The notes: a model not told the origin generated them from the sequence alone. Numbered from the stretch's first letter, positions 34,152 to 43,928 are shown. The stretch: DNA of 64,000 nt from Cryobacterium sp. HLT2-28 (GCF_004402495.1 NZ_SOFH01000023.1:124001-188000), one strand, 5' to 3'. A program made the numbers and translations.

Positions 34152-34829
34152 TCAGCTGCGGAGCGACCAGGGCTTGCGGCGCACCAGGATGTGGCCGCGG
34201 CTCGTGCTCAGCCGGGTCCACGGGCCGGTCTCGAACAGGCGCACGGGTTCTTCCTTCGGCAGGAAGCCGAGACTGACGGCGGCGAAGGCCGCGCCGGCCG
34301 GCACGATCTCCAGTCCGGGGATCGGCCGGCCCCACACCTCGGAGCGTACGCGCTGCACGATCTGGCCGCCCGTCCCGGTCGGGATCACCGCGGCGACCTC
34401 CTCGATCCCGGCGTCCGCGGATGCCTGCAGCAGGGCGGCATCCGTCTCGCCCAGGGCAGTCCAGCCGCCCTTGGGCGGGGAGATCCCGGCCCAGGTCACG
34501 GTGGTCACCTCGAGCGGCACGGTCACGTTGACCGGCGCGTCCGGCAGGGTCACGGCGGACACGAGCCTGGCCAGCCGGTCGAGCAGTGAGCGCACCGGCA
34601 CGACCGCATCGAGCTCGACCGGCGTGCCGAGCGCGAACGTGCGCAGGCCGAGCACCGTCGGGCTACCGTCAAGGAGTCCGCGCGGGTAGAGGATGGCCGT
34701 GTAGACGGCGAGCACCCCGGCCGCCGAAATCAGGCGCACGGAACCGTCCTCCACCCGGCTGGCACGCGACAGGTACACCTGGAGGTCGCTGAGGGAATGG
34801 GAATCCGTGAGAGAAAATGACTTGCTCAT
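34152..34829 (-). CDS. Conserved actinobacterial protein of unknown function
   Basis: A 225-residue soluble protein without a signal peptide or membrane helix. The sequence has an N-terminal region with SLSDLQVYLSRASRVEDGSV, a central Pro/Val-rich beta-like part, and the C-terminal FETGPWTRLSTSRGHILVRR. I recognise it as a frequent hypothetical protein of Microbacteriaceae, but no function is known to me. ATG 34829 is supported by TAGGAGC 7 nt upstream. It is divergent from the acyl-CoA thioesterase gene. Confidence 0.7.
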   Translation of the reverse strand: MSKSFSLTDSHSLSDLQVYLSRASRVEDGSVRLISAAGVLAVYTAILYPRGLLDGSPTVLGLRTFALGTPVELDAVVPVRSLLDRLARLVSAVTLPDAPVNVTVPLEVTTVTWAGISPPKGGWTALGETDAALLQASADAGIEEVAAVIPTGTGGQIVQRVRSEVWGRPIPGLEIVPAGAAFAAVSLGFLPKEEPVRLFETGPWTRLSTSRGHILVRRKPWSLRS

Positions 34830-34897
34830 CTGCTCCTAAACTACCAAGGTACGACGGGGCTCACACGAACCCCCCTTCACGCGCCTGAGGAGGCCAC

Positions 34898-35773
34898 ATG
34901 GACGAGCCGATGCAAGGTCTCCTGACCGCCCTCGACCTCACCGACACGGGTGCCCGCACGAACGAGGACATCTTCACCGGGCCGTCGCAATGGATGCCGC
35001 TCGGCCGGGTGTTCGGCGGACAGGTCCTGGCCCAGTCGCTCGTCGCGGCGATGCGCACGGTGCCGGACGACCGGCACGTTCATTCGATGCACGGCTACTT
35101 CCTCCGTCCGGGCGACGTGGGCCAGCCGATCACGTTCTCGGTCGACCGGATCCACGACGGACGCTCCTTCGCGACCCGCCGCACGCAGGCCTACCAGGAC
35201 GGGCGGCCGATCCTCTCGATGATCGCGTCGTTCCAGGACGACGACCAGGGCCTCGAACATCACATCGACATGCCGACCGACCTGCCCGACCCGGAATCCC
35301 TGCCGACCGCGGCGGAGTCCCTGGAGAGGGTCGACCACTCGATCGCGCGCTACTGGGCCAGCGAACGCCCGTTCGACATGCGCCACATCCCGTCGCCGAT
35401 CTACCTGACGGTGAACGGCGAGCACACCTCGCGCCAGGCCGTGTGGATGAAGACGCTCGGCCCACTGCCGGACGACCCCGACCTGCACCGCGCGGCGCTG
35501 GCCTACGCGAGCGACTACTCGATCATGGAGCCGATCATGAGGCGCCACGGCATCGCCTGGGCCACCCCCGGGCTCAAGGTCGCGAGCCTCGACCACGCCA
35601 TGTGGTTCCACCGCTTCGGACGTGCCGACGAGTGGATGCTCTACGTGCAGGATTCCCCCTCGGCGCAGGGTGGCCGCGGCCTGTCCACCGGAAGCATCTT
35701 CAGCCGGTCCGGGCTCCTCCTGGCCACGGTGGCCCAGGAGGGCATGCTCAGGGTGCCCACCAACGCCGAGTAG
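34898..35773 (+). CDS. tesB: Acyl-CoA thioesterase II
   Basis: A 291-residue double hot-dog thioesterase that hydrolyses medium and long acyl-CoAs. The N-terminal hot-dog includes GRVFGGQVLAQSLVAAMRT and MHGYFLRPGD. The C-terminal hot-dog has the catalytic Asp in SLDHAMWFHR and continues with GRGLSTGSIFSRSG. A strong GAGGAGG site precedes ATG 34898. Length fits the family (about 285-290). It is convergent with the anti-sigma factor gene. Confidence 0.93.
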   Translation: MDEPMQGLLTALDLTDTGARTNEDIFTGPSQWMPLGRVFGGQVLAQSLVAAMRTVPDDRHVHSMHGYFLRPGDVGQPITFSVDRIHDGRSFATRRTQAYQDGRPILSMIASFQDDDQGLEHHIDMPTDLPDPESLPTAAESLERVDHSIARYWASERPFDMRHIPSPIYLTVNGEHTSRQAVWMKTLGPLPDDPDLHRAALAYASDYSIMEPIMRRHGIAWATPGLKVASLDHAMWFHRFGRADEWMLYVQDSPSAQGGRGLSTGSIFSRSGLLLATVAQEGMLRVPTNAE

Positions 35774-35784
35774 TCCCGCTCAGC

Positions 35785-36609
35785 TCAGGACTGCGGCCGG
35801 CCGGCCAGCAGCACCAGGCCGTCCGGTTCGAGACGGATGTCGACGGAGGCTATGTCGTGCCGGGCGACGCTGGTCGTGCCTACGGCCTCGATCGCGGTGC
35901 CCGGGCCGGCCAGCCAGGTCGCCACGAGGGTCACCCTGCCGCGGGTGTCGGTCACGTACATCGAATACGCCCGTTCGGCGGAGCCGGAGCCTCCGCCGGT
36001 CTGCGCGTAGCTGCACGACGAGTCGATCCTGGTTCCCCAGGCCTCGCCGGTCAGCACGAAACTGGCGCTGAGCGGGCTGGGCACGACCTGCTCCATCACC
36101 GTGCGGGCTGCCCGGGGCTGGGCACTGCCCGGCGCCGCGGAGGCTGCGGGAGCCGGGGAGGCAACGGGAGCCGCGACCGGCGCGCCGGGAGCCCCCGGGA
36201 GCACCGTGGCCAGCACGAGGGCGGCGGCTGCAGAGGCACCGGCCACCGCCACGACGGCCCCGGCCACGAGCACGCGCACGCGACGACGGCGCCGCCGCAC
36301 CCGGTCCATCAGCCGCGGCAGGCTCTCGCCGGACAGGCCGGACAGGCCGGACAGGCCCGGCCCGCCGGCACGGTCGGCGTCCCGCGGCGCCGAGTCGGGG
36401 TGCGGCTCCGCTGCCTGCCGGTCCAGCGCGAGCGCCTCTTCGGCCGGAACGGTGCCGAGCAGCCCCGGCAGTGCCGCGAGCTCGGCGACCATCCGGGCGC
36501 AGTCGGGGCACTCGGCGAGGTGACGCTCGAACTCGTGCCGCTCACCGGAGGTCAGCGCCCCGAGCACATAGGCGGCATCCCAGTCGGCGTAGGCATCCGG
36601 GGTGGTCAT
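35785..36609 (-). CDS. Membrane anti-sigma factor with zinc-binding (ZAS) domain, RskA-like
   Basis: A 274-residue single-pass protein that should hold the upstream ECF sigma factor inactive. The cytosolic ZAS domain is at residues 1-50 with the HxxxCxxC motif in RHLAECPDC. A variable basic linker leads to a TM helix (VLVAGAVVAVAGASAAAALVL, about 133-155). An extracytoplasmic RskA domain begins near residue 195 (SPLSASFVLTG). An Ala/Pro stretch (about 160-185) follows the helix. ATG 36609 overlaps the sigma gene stop as ATGA. The conserved cysteine pair makes a redox-responsive release plausible. Confidence 0.87.
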   Translation of the reverse strand: MTTPDAYADWDAAYVLGALTSGERHEFERHLAECPDCARMVAELAALPGLLGTVPAEEALALDRQAAEPHPDSAPRDADRAGGPGLSGLSGLSGESLPRLMDRVRRRRRRVRVLVAGAVVAVAGASAAAALVLATVLPGAPGAPVAAPVASPAPAASAAPGSAQPRAARTVMEQVVPSPLSASFVLTGEAWGTRIDSSCSYAQTGGGSGSAERAYSMYVTDTRGRVTLVATWLAGPGTAIEAVGTTSVARHDIASVDIRLEPDGLVLLAGRPQS

Positions 36610-37118
36610 CGTTCGCTCACCCCCCGCTCGTGCAGGGTCAGCCGCATCGCCCGGAGCGCGTAATGCAGGCGGGACTTCACGGTGCCGGGCGGAATGTCCA
36701 GCAGCCGGGCGGTCTCGGCGACCGACTGGCCGCGGTAGTACGCGCAGATCACCACGGCCCGGTGTTCGGGGGACAACCCTGCCAGCGCGTCGGCGACCAG
36801 CCAGGAATCGAGCAGGGCGGACGTCTGGTCGACAGTCAGCTGTTCGGGGAGCTGATCGGTCGTGAACTCGTGGCGGTGCCTGGCCGACCGGCGGTCGTCG
36901 ATGACGAGGTTGCGGGCCACCGTGAACAGCCAGGCCCGGGCGGACGTCTCCGATTGGTCGAGCACGCGGGGCAGGCGCCAGGCCCGGAGCAGGGTTTCCT
37001 GCACCACATCGTCGGCGAGGGCGGCGTCCCCGGTCAGTCGCACCACATAACGCCAGAGCGCCGGGGCATGTTCATCGTGGAGGGCACGCAGGAGTTCGGC
37101 CCGCTCGTCCGTCACCAT
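36606..37118 (-). CDS. ECF-family RNA polymerase sigma factor
   Basis: A 170-residue group-IV sigma factor. Region 2 is at about residues 10-75 with DEHAPALWRYVVRLTGDAAL, DDVVQETLLRAWR and ARAWLFTVARNLVID. Region 4 is at about 110-165 with LSPEHRAVVICAYYRGQSV and PGTVKSRLHYALRAMRL. The pattern is close to the SigK/SigL type partnered with RskA/RslA. ATG 37118 follows GGGAGG by 4 nt. It is translationally coupled to the anti-sigma gene and divergent from the Rieske gene, which may belong to its regulon. Autoregulation is likely, but I see no clear ECF promoter. Confidence 0.9.
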   Translation of the reverse strand: MVTDERAELLRALHDEHAPALWRYVVRLTGDAALADDVVQETLLRAWRLPRVLDQSETSARAWLFTVARNLVIDDRRSARHRHEFTTDQLPEQLTVDQTSALLDSWLVADALAGLSPEHRAVVICAYYRGQSVAETARLLDIPPGTVKSRLHYALRAMRLTLHERGVSER

Positions 37119-37272
37119 GCACCTCCCGTCATTAACACGTCGGACCCGCCGGCGGGGTTCACCCGGACGCTGAACCGAAAGCGCCACCGTGTCGTTGTAC
37201 TGAGTAACAGGTCCACTGGGTAGCATCGCCCTGCCGACCCCAACCTATTCGCGAACCCGGTCAAGGAGAACC

Positions 37273-37743
37273 ATGACGAACTCCACCACGATTCCAGCCG
37301 ATACCGCCGTGGGCATCTCCCGCCGGGCCGCCCTCCTGATCGGAGGCTCGGGAGCCGCCGTCGCACTCGTCGGTTGCAGCACAGGGCCGGCCGCGACCGG
37401 GGATGCCGCACCCACCGACCAGGAGGGCGCCACGACGTCCGACACGGGAGGTTCGACGGAGGTCGCCAAGCTGGCCGACATCCCGGTCGGCGGCTCGCTC
37501 GAGGCGTCACTGAACGGAAAGCCCATCCTGGTCAGCCAGCCCACCGCGGGGAAGGTGATCGCATTCAGCGCCGTGTGCACCCACCGGGGTTGCGTAGTGA
37601 AGCCAGTCGGCAAGGAATTCGATTGCCCGTGCCACGGCTCGAAGTTCGACGCGATGACCGGCGAGGTCCTCGGTGGACCGGCCCCGAGCCCGCTGGTCGC
37701 GGTGCCGGTGTCGGTGACCGGCGACTCGGTCACCGCCACCTAG
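37273..37743 (+). CDS. Exported Rieske [2Fe-2S] lipoprotein
   Basis: A 156-residue protein. The N-terminus combines a twin-arginine motif ([11 protein letters not shown]) with a lipobox (LVGCS), so it is a Tat-exported lipoprotein. A Ser/Thr/Gly linker follows, then a small Rieske domain with CTHRGC and CPCHGS supplying the two Cys and two His ligands. It is too small for cytochrome bc subunits and belongs to the stand-alone actinobacterial Rieske proteins. AGGAG lies 5 nt before ATG 37273. The DUF2231-like membrane protein follows after 13 nt. An electron-transfer or redox-signal role at the membrane is inferred. Confidence 0.9.
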   Translation: MTNSTTIPADTAVGISRRAALLIGGSGAAVALVGCSTGPAATGDAAPTDQEGATTSDTGGSTEVAKLADIPVGGSLEASLNGKPILVSQPTAGKVIAFSAVCTHRGCVVKPVGKEFDCPCHGSKFDAMTGEVLGGPAPSPLVAVPVSVTGDSVTAT

Positions 37744-37756
37744 GAGCCGGGCGGCC

Positions 37757-38251
37757 ATGGACCTCTACTCCGTCAACGGTCTCCCCCTGCACGTCCTCCT
37801 CGTGCACCTCGTCGTCGTTCTCGTGCCGGTGACCGCCCTGGCCGTGCTCCTCGCCGCGGTCTTCCCCGGGGTGCGACGCCGCCTGGGCATCGTGCTGCCG
37901 GCGCTGGGGCTGGCGGTGATCGTGCTGGTGCCGCTGACCAGCCAGGCCGGTGCCTGGTTGCAGGCCCGGGTGGCCCCCACCCCGCTGATCGGCGTGCATG
38001 CGGGCCTGGGCGGGGCGCTCTGGCCCTGGACGCTCTCCCTCGGGCTGCTCGGCGTCCTGGTCTGGCTCTGGCACACCGTGCAGGACCGGCGACGCCGTGC
38101 GCGCCCGGGGACCGGGCGACGGGCGGTCAACGTGCTGCTGGTGCTGCTGGCCCTCGGACTCGGTGGCGTGGCCACCTGGCAAACCGTGCTGGTGGGCGAA
38201 TCAGGCAGCCGGGCGATCTGGCAGGGCTCGTTCAGCGAGACCCCGCGGTAG
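37757..38251 (+). CDS. DUF2231-like integral membrane protein
   Basis: A 164-residue protein with four hydrophobic helices (about 10-32, 43-65, 80-103, 122-142). It starts MDLYSVNGLPLHVLLVHLVV, and a second histidine lies in IGVHAGLGG. Paired histidines in adjacent helices are typical of DUF2231 proteins, which often accompany Rieske or cupredoxin genes, and heme binding has been suggested for some. It is probably the membrane partner of the Rieske lipoprotein in a two-gene operon. AGGAG is 9 nt before ATG 37757. The assignment rests on pattern, not on a search. Confidence 0.75.
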   Translation: MDLYSVNGLPLHVLLVHLVVVLVPVTALAVLLAAVFPGVRRRLGIVLPALGLAVIVLVPLTSQAGAWLQARVAPTPLIGVHAGLGGALWPWTLSLGLLGVLVWLWHTVQDRRRRARPGTGRRAVNVLLVLLALGLGGVATWQTVLVGESGSRAIWQGSFSETPR

Positions 38252-38266
38252 CCCTCCGAAACCGGG

Positions 38267-38761
38267 CTAGTCCTCCGGAACGGATGCCCTCCGGGAGAAC
38301 CTGACGGGCTCGTCCAGGTACGGCGTCCAGGCGTCGCGCTCGGTCGGGCTGATCTTGCGCGGCCGCTCGGTGGCGGCGTCGACCAGCACGATCGTGGTGC
38401 TCGCCCGGGCGTAGAGCACCGCGGGAAGCACTCCGTCGGGGCTCCACACCTCGTAGCAGACTTCGAGGCTGGCCCCGCCGAGCTTGCCCAGCCAGAGCCG
38501 CACGACGACCGGTTGCCGCAGGTAGGGAATCGGTGCGAGGTATTCGGCCTCGAGCCTGCCGATCAGGGTCAGCGTCGCGGCCCCCGGCCGGCCGTCGAGC
38601 ACCGCGGTGCCCGCTCCCAGCGCCGGCTCGGTCGCGTCCTCGTCCAGCCAGAACGCCTGGATGCGCGCCTCCTCGAGGAGGCGCAGCATCGCGGCATTGT
38701 TGACATGGCCGTACGCGTCAAGATCGGACCAGCGCAGCGTGATCGGCACATGAAGCTTCAT
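38267..38761 (-). CDS. Acyl-CoA thioesterase, 4HBT hot-dog family
   Basis: A 164-residue single hot-dog thioesterase (FadM/YbgC type). The signature is LRWSDLDAYGHVNNAAMLRLLEEAR with the catalytic Asp, followed by YLAPIPYLRQPVVVRLWL. ATG 38761 is chosen because the family begins at MKLHVPITLRW; the open frame continues 50 codons upstream into the EttA gene. Only 7 nt separate it from the EttA stop, so the two are one operon. In M. tuberculosis I recall the same thioesterase-EttA proximity. Confidence 0.9.
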   Translation of the reverse strand: MKLHVPITLRWSDLDAYGHVNNAAMLRLLEEARIQAFWLDEDATEPALGAGTAVLDGRPGAATLTLIGRLEAEYLAPIPYLRQPVVVRLWLGKLGGASLEVCYEVWSPDGVLPAVLYARASTTIVLVDAATERPRKISPTERDAWTPYLDEPVRFSRRASVPED

Positions 38762-38768
38762 CGTGGCC

Positions 38769-40451
<1,683 letters not shown>

Positions 40452-40456
40452 AGTGC

Positions 40457-41005
40457 TTACCAGTCTATTTGCCGCGTGGCCCCGACCAGACACGTGCCGC
40501 TCGCCAGCACCGGCATGACGGCGCCGTGATAGCCGCCGGTGGCCGGCCCGTTCTGCCCGATCAGGCATTCCGCGTCGAAGCGCACGGCGAACTGGATCGA
40601 GTCAGCGGCGAGCGCAGCACTGGTCTCGTCGAAGGTCACCTCCATCCGGGCCCGGTCGAAGCCGGCCGCGACGAGCGCGTCGATGAAGTCGCGACCGCCG
40701 GCCGCCGGGTTGGCGGCCACAACGCCGGACGCCACGAAATCGAAATAGGCGAGATTGGTGCGCGCGTCCTGGTCGGGCCGCAGGGTCGGGGCGGGCAACG
40801 GAGACGGGGCCACGGCCGGCCTTGAGGCGGCCGGCGCGGAGGCGCTCGGCGACGGTGCCGGAGATGTCGCGGGCGGCGCAGCGGCGCAGCCGGACAGGCC
40901 CAGGCCGAGCCCTGCCCCGAGGGCGAGCACGGCCGCGGTACCGAGCATCCGAGGGACCACCGCCCCTGCCCTGCGCCGCGGGTCCATCCCAGGTCCAACC
41001 TGCAC
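40457..41005 (-). CDS. Secreted lipoprotein of unknown function
   Basis: A 182-residue lipoprotein. The N-terminal signal (VLALGAGLGLGLSGCAA) ends in a lipobox with the lipidated Cys at about residue 40, followed by a Pro/Ala/Ser linker. The C-terminal domain (about residues 78-182) is of the kind named DUF6993 in Micrococcales: NLAYFDFVASGV, FIDALVAAGFDRARMEVT, and two cysteines (AECLIGQ, GTCLVG) that could form a disulfide. GTG 41005 has GGAAGGA 7 nt upstream and is preferred over ATG 40987. Its end is only 5 nt from the ettA start and covers the ettA promoter box. Confidence 0.75.
   Translation of the reverse strand: MQVGPGMDPRRRAGAVVPRMLGTAAVLALGAGLGLGLSGCAAAPPATSPAPSPSASAPAASRPAVAPSPLPAPTLRPDQDARTNLAYFDFVASGVVAANPAAGGRDFIDALVAAGFDRARMEVTFDETSAALAADSIQFAVRFDAECLIGQNGPATGGYHGAVMPVLASGTCLVGATRQIDW
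40462..40467 (-). promoter_or_regulatory. Candidate -10 box for near-leaderless ettA transcript
   Basis: Minus-strand TAGACT lies 10 nt before ATG 40451, predicting a leader of about 3 nt. No ribosome site occupies the gap. Confidence 0.4.
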
Positions 41006-41041
41006 GGGGCGTCCTTCCAGGGGCCACGGATGCGGCCGACC

Positions 41042-41558
41042 CTAAGAGTCTAGGGTGACCAGGCCGGCGTCCTCCCTCGGCAGGAAGCCGCGGGACTCAG
41101 CCTGATCCTGTGCCGTTTGTTCCTGTGCCGAGGACGGCTCCGACGGTTCTGCCGGCTCTGCAGGCTGGGACGGCTCCCCGGACAGCCGCCCGGGCGCCGC
41201 GGCCGCACGCTGGGAGATCGTGGTGCACCAGGTCAGGTCGTGGCCCACACTGTCCGCTTCGATCTCGACCGCGGTGCCGTTCTTGTCGGCGTTGTGCCAG
41301 TCGCGGATGCGCAGCCAGCCGGCCGGCAACGACGACGTGTTCACCGCGGCGCACCGACCGCACCACGTTGTGGGCCAGCTGCCGGAAGGTCGAGACCGTG
41401 TACCAGTTCGTCTCCGCGTCCACCCAGGACTGTTTCGCCCGGTCGAACCTGCGCTGACCGGAAGCCAGCCGGAACGTGGTGATGGCCAGCCCGGTGCTCG
41501 TGACGACGTGGCGCGGTGTTGTCGCCACGATCCCGGTCACCGTGATGATGTCGCTCAT
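41042..41558 (-). pseudogene. ssb: Single-stranded DNA-binding protein gene with a frameshift
   Basis: From ATG 41558 (GGGAG site 6 nt upstream) the frame encodes the OB-fold start of an Ssb: MSDIITVTGIVATTPRHV, FRLASGQRRFD, NWYTVSTFRQLAHNV and GEHVVVAGRL. It then leaves the family. The following strand RIRDWHNADKNGTAVEIEAD, then GHDLTWCTTIS and the acidic C-terminal tail, continue in another frame to the stop at 41042. The break coincides with a duplicated 4-bp unit (agccagcc at 41313-41320); removing one copy restores the full protein of about 170 residues. The tail lacks the DDIPF-type tip of the main replicative Ssb. A sequencing error is possible. Confidence 0.85.
41313..41320 (-). repeat. 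4-bp tandem duplication causing the ssb frameshift
   Basis: On the plus strand agcc occurs twice in tandem at the exact point where the Ssb reading frame switches. Deleting one copy restores the joint AGRL-RIRDW expected for the family. Confidence 0.8.
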
Positions 41559-41744
41559 TGCGTGCTCCCTGCACCTCGACGGGCGCCGGGCTACGGCTCG
41601 GCGCGCGCGACCCGGGAGCGAACGCTCGTGCCTGTCTCCGTCACCCCCGGGTCGCGTGCTCCGAGTCTGCGACAGGGCCGTGCCGGTGCGTGCCCGGTCC
41701 GCCATCCACGTGGACGAGGGAACCGTGCCGCTGCCTGTGGAGGG

Positions 41745-42269
41745 CTAGGGAAGAATGTACTGCGCGTAGGACTTGCGGATCTTGTTCACCTTGGGCAGGG
41801 CAACGGCCATGCAGTAGCCCTGGCCGGGGTTCTTGGCGAAGAAGTCCTGGTGGTAGTCCTCCGCGACGAAGTACTCGCCGAGCGGCTGGATCGTCGTGAC
41901 GATGCCCTCGCCCCACCATTCGGCGGCACGCGTGCGCGCCTTTTCGAAGAGCTGCTTCTGTTCGTCGTCGGCGTAGAACATCGCGGAGCGGTATTGGGTT
42001 CCCACGTCGGCGCCCTGACGATTGAGCTGGGTCGGGTCGTGCAGGGTGAAGAAGACGTCAAGGATCACGCCGGCCGGGATGACCTCCGGATCGAAGGTGA
42101 CCGCGATCGCCTCCGCGTGCCCGGTACGGCCGGTGCAGACCGACTCATAGCTGGGATCGGGCGTGTCTCCCCCGGTGTAGCCCGACACGACGTCGGTCAC
42201 CCCGCGAAGCACCCGATACACGGCGTCGAGACACCAGAAACATCCACCTGCGACCACAAAAGTTTGCAC
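41745..42269 (-). CDS. msrA: Peptide methionine sulfoxide reductase A
   Basis: A 174-residue cytosolic repair enzyme reducing the S-epimer of methionine sulfoxide. The nucleophilic Cys is in GCFWC (residues 9-13) and the substrate pocket in GYTGG and GHAEAIAVTFDP. A resolving cysteine is available near the C-terminus (GQGYCMAVALPK). GTG 42269 is the only start compatible with the family's short N-terminus. The gene is divergent from the aldo/keto reductase gene with only 17 bp between the two start codons. Confidence 0.94.
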   Translation of the reverse strand: MQTFVVAGGCFWCLDAVYRVLRGVTDVVSGYTGGDTPDPSYESVCTGRTGHAEAIAVTFDPEVIPAGVILDVFFTLHDPTQLNRQGADVGTQYRSAMFYADDEQKQLFEKARTRAAEWWGEGIVTTIQPLGEYFVAEDYHQDFFAKNPGQGYCMAVALPKVNKIRKSYAQYILP

Positions 42270-42274
42270 GGTCC

Positions 42275-42280
42275 TAGAGT
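42275..42280 (+). promoter_or_regulatory. Candidate -10 box for leaderless aldo/keto reductase gene
   Basis: TAGAGT is followed by 6 nt and ATG 42287. Its upstream promoter sequence must lie inside the msrA coding region, because the divergent msrA start is at 42269. Confidence 0.55.
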
Positions 42281-42286
42281 AACTGC

Positions 42287-43294
42287 ATGACCTTCGTTGC
42301 TGCTGAGAACCGCTATTCCGAGATGACCTATCGCCGCACCGGACGGAGCGGCCTCAAGCTTCCGGCACTCTCACTCGGTCTCTGGCACAATTTCGGGCAC
42401 GACCGGCCGACAGACACCCAACGGGCCATCCTGCGCCGGGCCTTCGACCTCGGAGTGACCCATTTCGACCTGGCCAACAACTACGGCCCTCCCTATGGCT
42501 CGGCCGAGACGAACTTCGGCCGGATCTTCGCCGAAGACTTCCTTCCCTACCGCGACGAACTGGTCATCTCAACCAAGGCCGGCTACGACATGTGGCCCGG
42601 ACCGTACGGTGACTTCGGATCGCGCAAGTACCTCTTGTCCTCCCTCGACGCGAGCCTCGGCCGCCTCGGACTGGACTACGTCGACATCTTCTACTCCCAC
42701 CGCCCCGACCCGGAGACCCCGATCGAGGAGACGATGGGAGCCCTGGCCTCCGCCGTGCAGCAGGGCAAGGCCCTCTACGTGGGCATCTCCAGCTACACGC
42801 CGGAACAGACCAGGGCCGCCGCCGCCGCTCTGGCCGAGTACAACGTGCCGCTCCTGATTCACCAGCCGCGCTACTCGATGTTCGACCGCCATGTCGAAGA
42901 CGGCCTCTTCCCGGTGCTCGATGAGCTCGGCGTGGGCAGCATCTGCTTCTCACCGCTGGCCCAGGGTCTCCTGACCGACCGGTACCTGTCGGGGAACGTC
43001 CCGGCGGATTCCCGGGCGGCGACAAGCCGGTTCCTGTCCTCGGATGTCCTCACCGATACCTATCTCGAGCGGGTCCGCGGCCTGAACGCCATCGCGGCCG
43101 AGCGCGGCCAGACCCTGGCCCAGCTTGCCGTGACCTGGATCCTCCGCCAGCGGTCGGTGACCAGTGTGCTGGTCGGGGCGAGCAGCGTCGGCCAGCTGGA
43201 GCAGACCGTGGCGGCCCTGGACGCCCCGACGTTGACCCCGGACGAGATCGCGGCGATCGAACCGTTCGCCGTGCACGGCACCGGACTGCGTTAG
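42287..43294 (+). CDS. Aldo/keto reductase (YghZ-like, L-glyceraldehyde 3-phosphate reductase type)
   Basis: A 335-residue NADPH-dependent TIM-barrel reductase. The tetrad residues are visible: Asp and Tyr in FDLANNYGPPYG, Lys in ISTKAGYDMWPGPYG, and His in FYSHRPDPETP. The GPYGDFGSRKYLLSSLDASL segment marks the YghZ branch, which reduces L-glyceraldehyde 3-phosphate and methylglyoxal. Cofactor-binding SPLAQGLLTDRYL and VGASSVGQLEQ are present. The start ATG 42287 lacks a ribosome site and sits behind a TAGAGT box, so the transcript is probably leaderless. Functionally it pairs with msrA as aldehyde and oxidant defence. Confidence 0.93.
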   Translation: MTFVAAENRYSEMTYRRTGRSGLKLPALSLGLWHNFGHDRPTDTQRAILRRAFDLGVTHFDLANNYGPPYGSAETNFGRIFAEDFLPYRDELVISTKAGYDMWPGPYGDFGSRKYLLSSLDASLGRLGLDYVDIFYSHRPDPETPIEETMGALASAVQQGKALYVGISSYTPEQTRAAAAALAEYNVPLLIHQPRYSMFDRHVEDGLFPVLDELGVGSICFSPLAQGLLTDRYLSGNVPADSRAATSRFLSSDVLTDTYLERVRGLNAIAAERGQTLAQLAVTWILRQRSVTSVLVGASSVGQLEQTVAALDAPTLTPDEIAAIEPFAVHGTGLR

Positions 43295-43332
43295 TCGGTG
43301 GGATACCTCTACGCTCTCCTCGCGTCGCGGCG

Positions 43333-43467
43333 ATGGCGCTGCTCGGTGTCGCCGGCATCGTGGTCGCGCAGACGGCCCGGGTGAACAAGGCGGTCGATCT
43401 GGACCTCGCCAGCCCGGACCTCGCCCTCGCCCTCGGGAGCGAGCCGGTCGCCGCAGCCCCGGATTGA
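43333..43467 (+). CDS. Possible 44-residue peptide or gene remnant
   Basis: A short frame starts at ATG 43333 and ends at TGA 43465-43467. Residues 2-12 are hydrophobic (ALLGVAGIVVAQ), followed by a Leu/Ala/Asp-rich tail. The hydrophobic run could be a membrane anchor. There is no clear ribosome site, and I cannot distinguish a genuine micro-protein from the end of a decayed membrane-protein gene. Confidence 0.25.
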   Translation: MALLGVAGIVVAQTARVNKAVDLDLASPDLALALGSEPVAAAPD

Positions 43468-43532
43468 ATGTCGGTGGCCGGCCGTAGCGTGGAGACACCA
43501 TCAACCGCGGCCGGCCGATATCGGAGGATTCC

Positions 43533-43841
43533 TTGTCCACAGCTGCTGCCCTGCCGAACCGTTCTCTTCAGTCCGGCCATCCTCTTCAGTCCCGCCTTCC
43601 TCTTCAGCCCGGCCGTCCTCCCGGGCCGGCGACCGGAACCGTCCGCGGCCTCTCCCTGTTGCCCGTCGCCGACGGCCTCTGGCGCGTGGTCACCCGTAGC
43701 GGGGCGGTGCTCGGCCACATCGAACGAAGCACCGACGGCCTCGACGAGCGCTTCGCCGCGCGGCGTCTCCTGGCGTCCACCCGGACGACGGCCCTCGGCA
43801 CCTTCTGGAACATCGACGACGCCGCGGATTGCTTCCGGTGA
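43533..43841 (+). CDS. Small hypothetical protein with N-terminal repeats
   Basis: A 102-residue soluble protein starting at TTG 43533, supported by GGAGG 5 nt upstream. The N-terminal 35 residues come from an 18-bp unit repeated three times (SLQSGH, PLQSRL, PLQPGR). The C-terminal part, from about residue 38, reads RGLSLLPVADGLWRVVTRSG then VLGHIER, FAARRLLA and GTFWNIDDAADCFR. I recall this pattern from short hypothetical proteins of Microbacteriaceae. It ends in CFR like its relatives. No function is assigned. Confidence 0.65.
   Translation: MSTAAALPNRSLQSGHPLQSRLPLQPGRPPGPATGTVRGLSLLPVADGLWRVVTRSGAVLGHIERSTDGLDERFAARRLLASTRTTALGTFWNIDDAADCFR
43564..43617 (+). repeat. Three tandem 18-bp repeats in a coding region
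   Basis: Units 43564-43581, 43582-43599 and 43600-43617 start with ctcttcag and continue (t/c)cc(g/c)gcc(a/t/g)tc, with one to three differences between copies. They encode the hexapeptide pattern (S/P)LQ(S/P)(G/R)x. Confidence 0.85.
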
Positions 43842-43915
43842 GTCTTCTGCATCTTCGCCGACACGACCTTTCAGGCACGCCGGGCGTGTTCCCCGCGAAC
43901 CGGGATCGGTCCCGG

Positions 43916-43921
43916 TAAAGT
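43916..43921 (+). promoter_or_regulatory. Candidate -10 box for a leaderless transcript
   Basis: TAAAGT is followed by 7 nt and ATG 43929. The gap has no ribosome site. Confidence 0.5.
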
Positions 43922-43928
43922 GCCGCTC

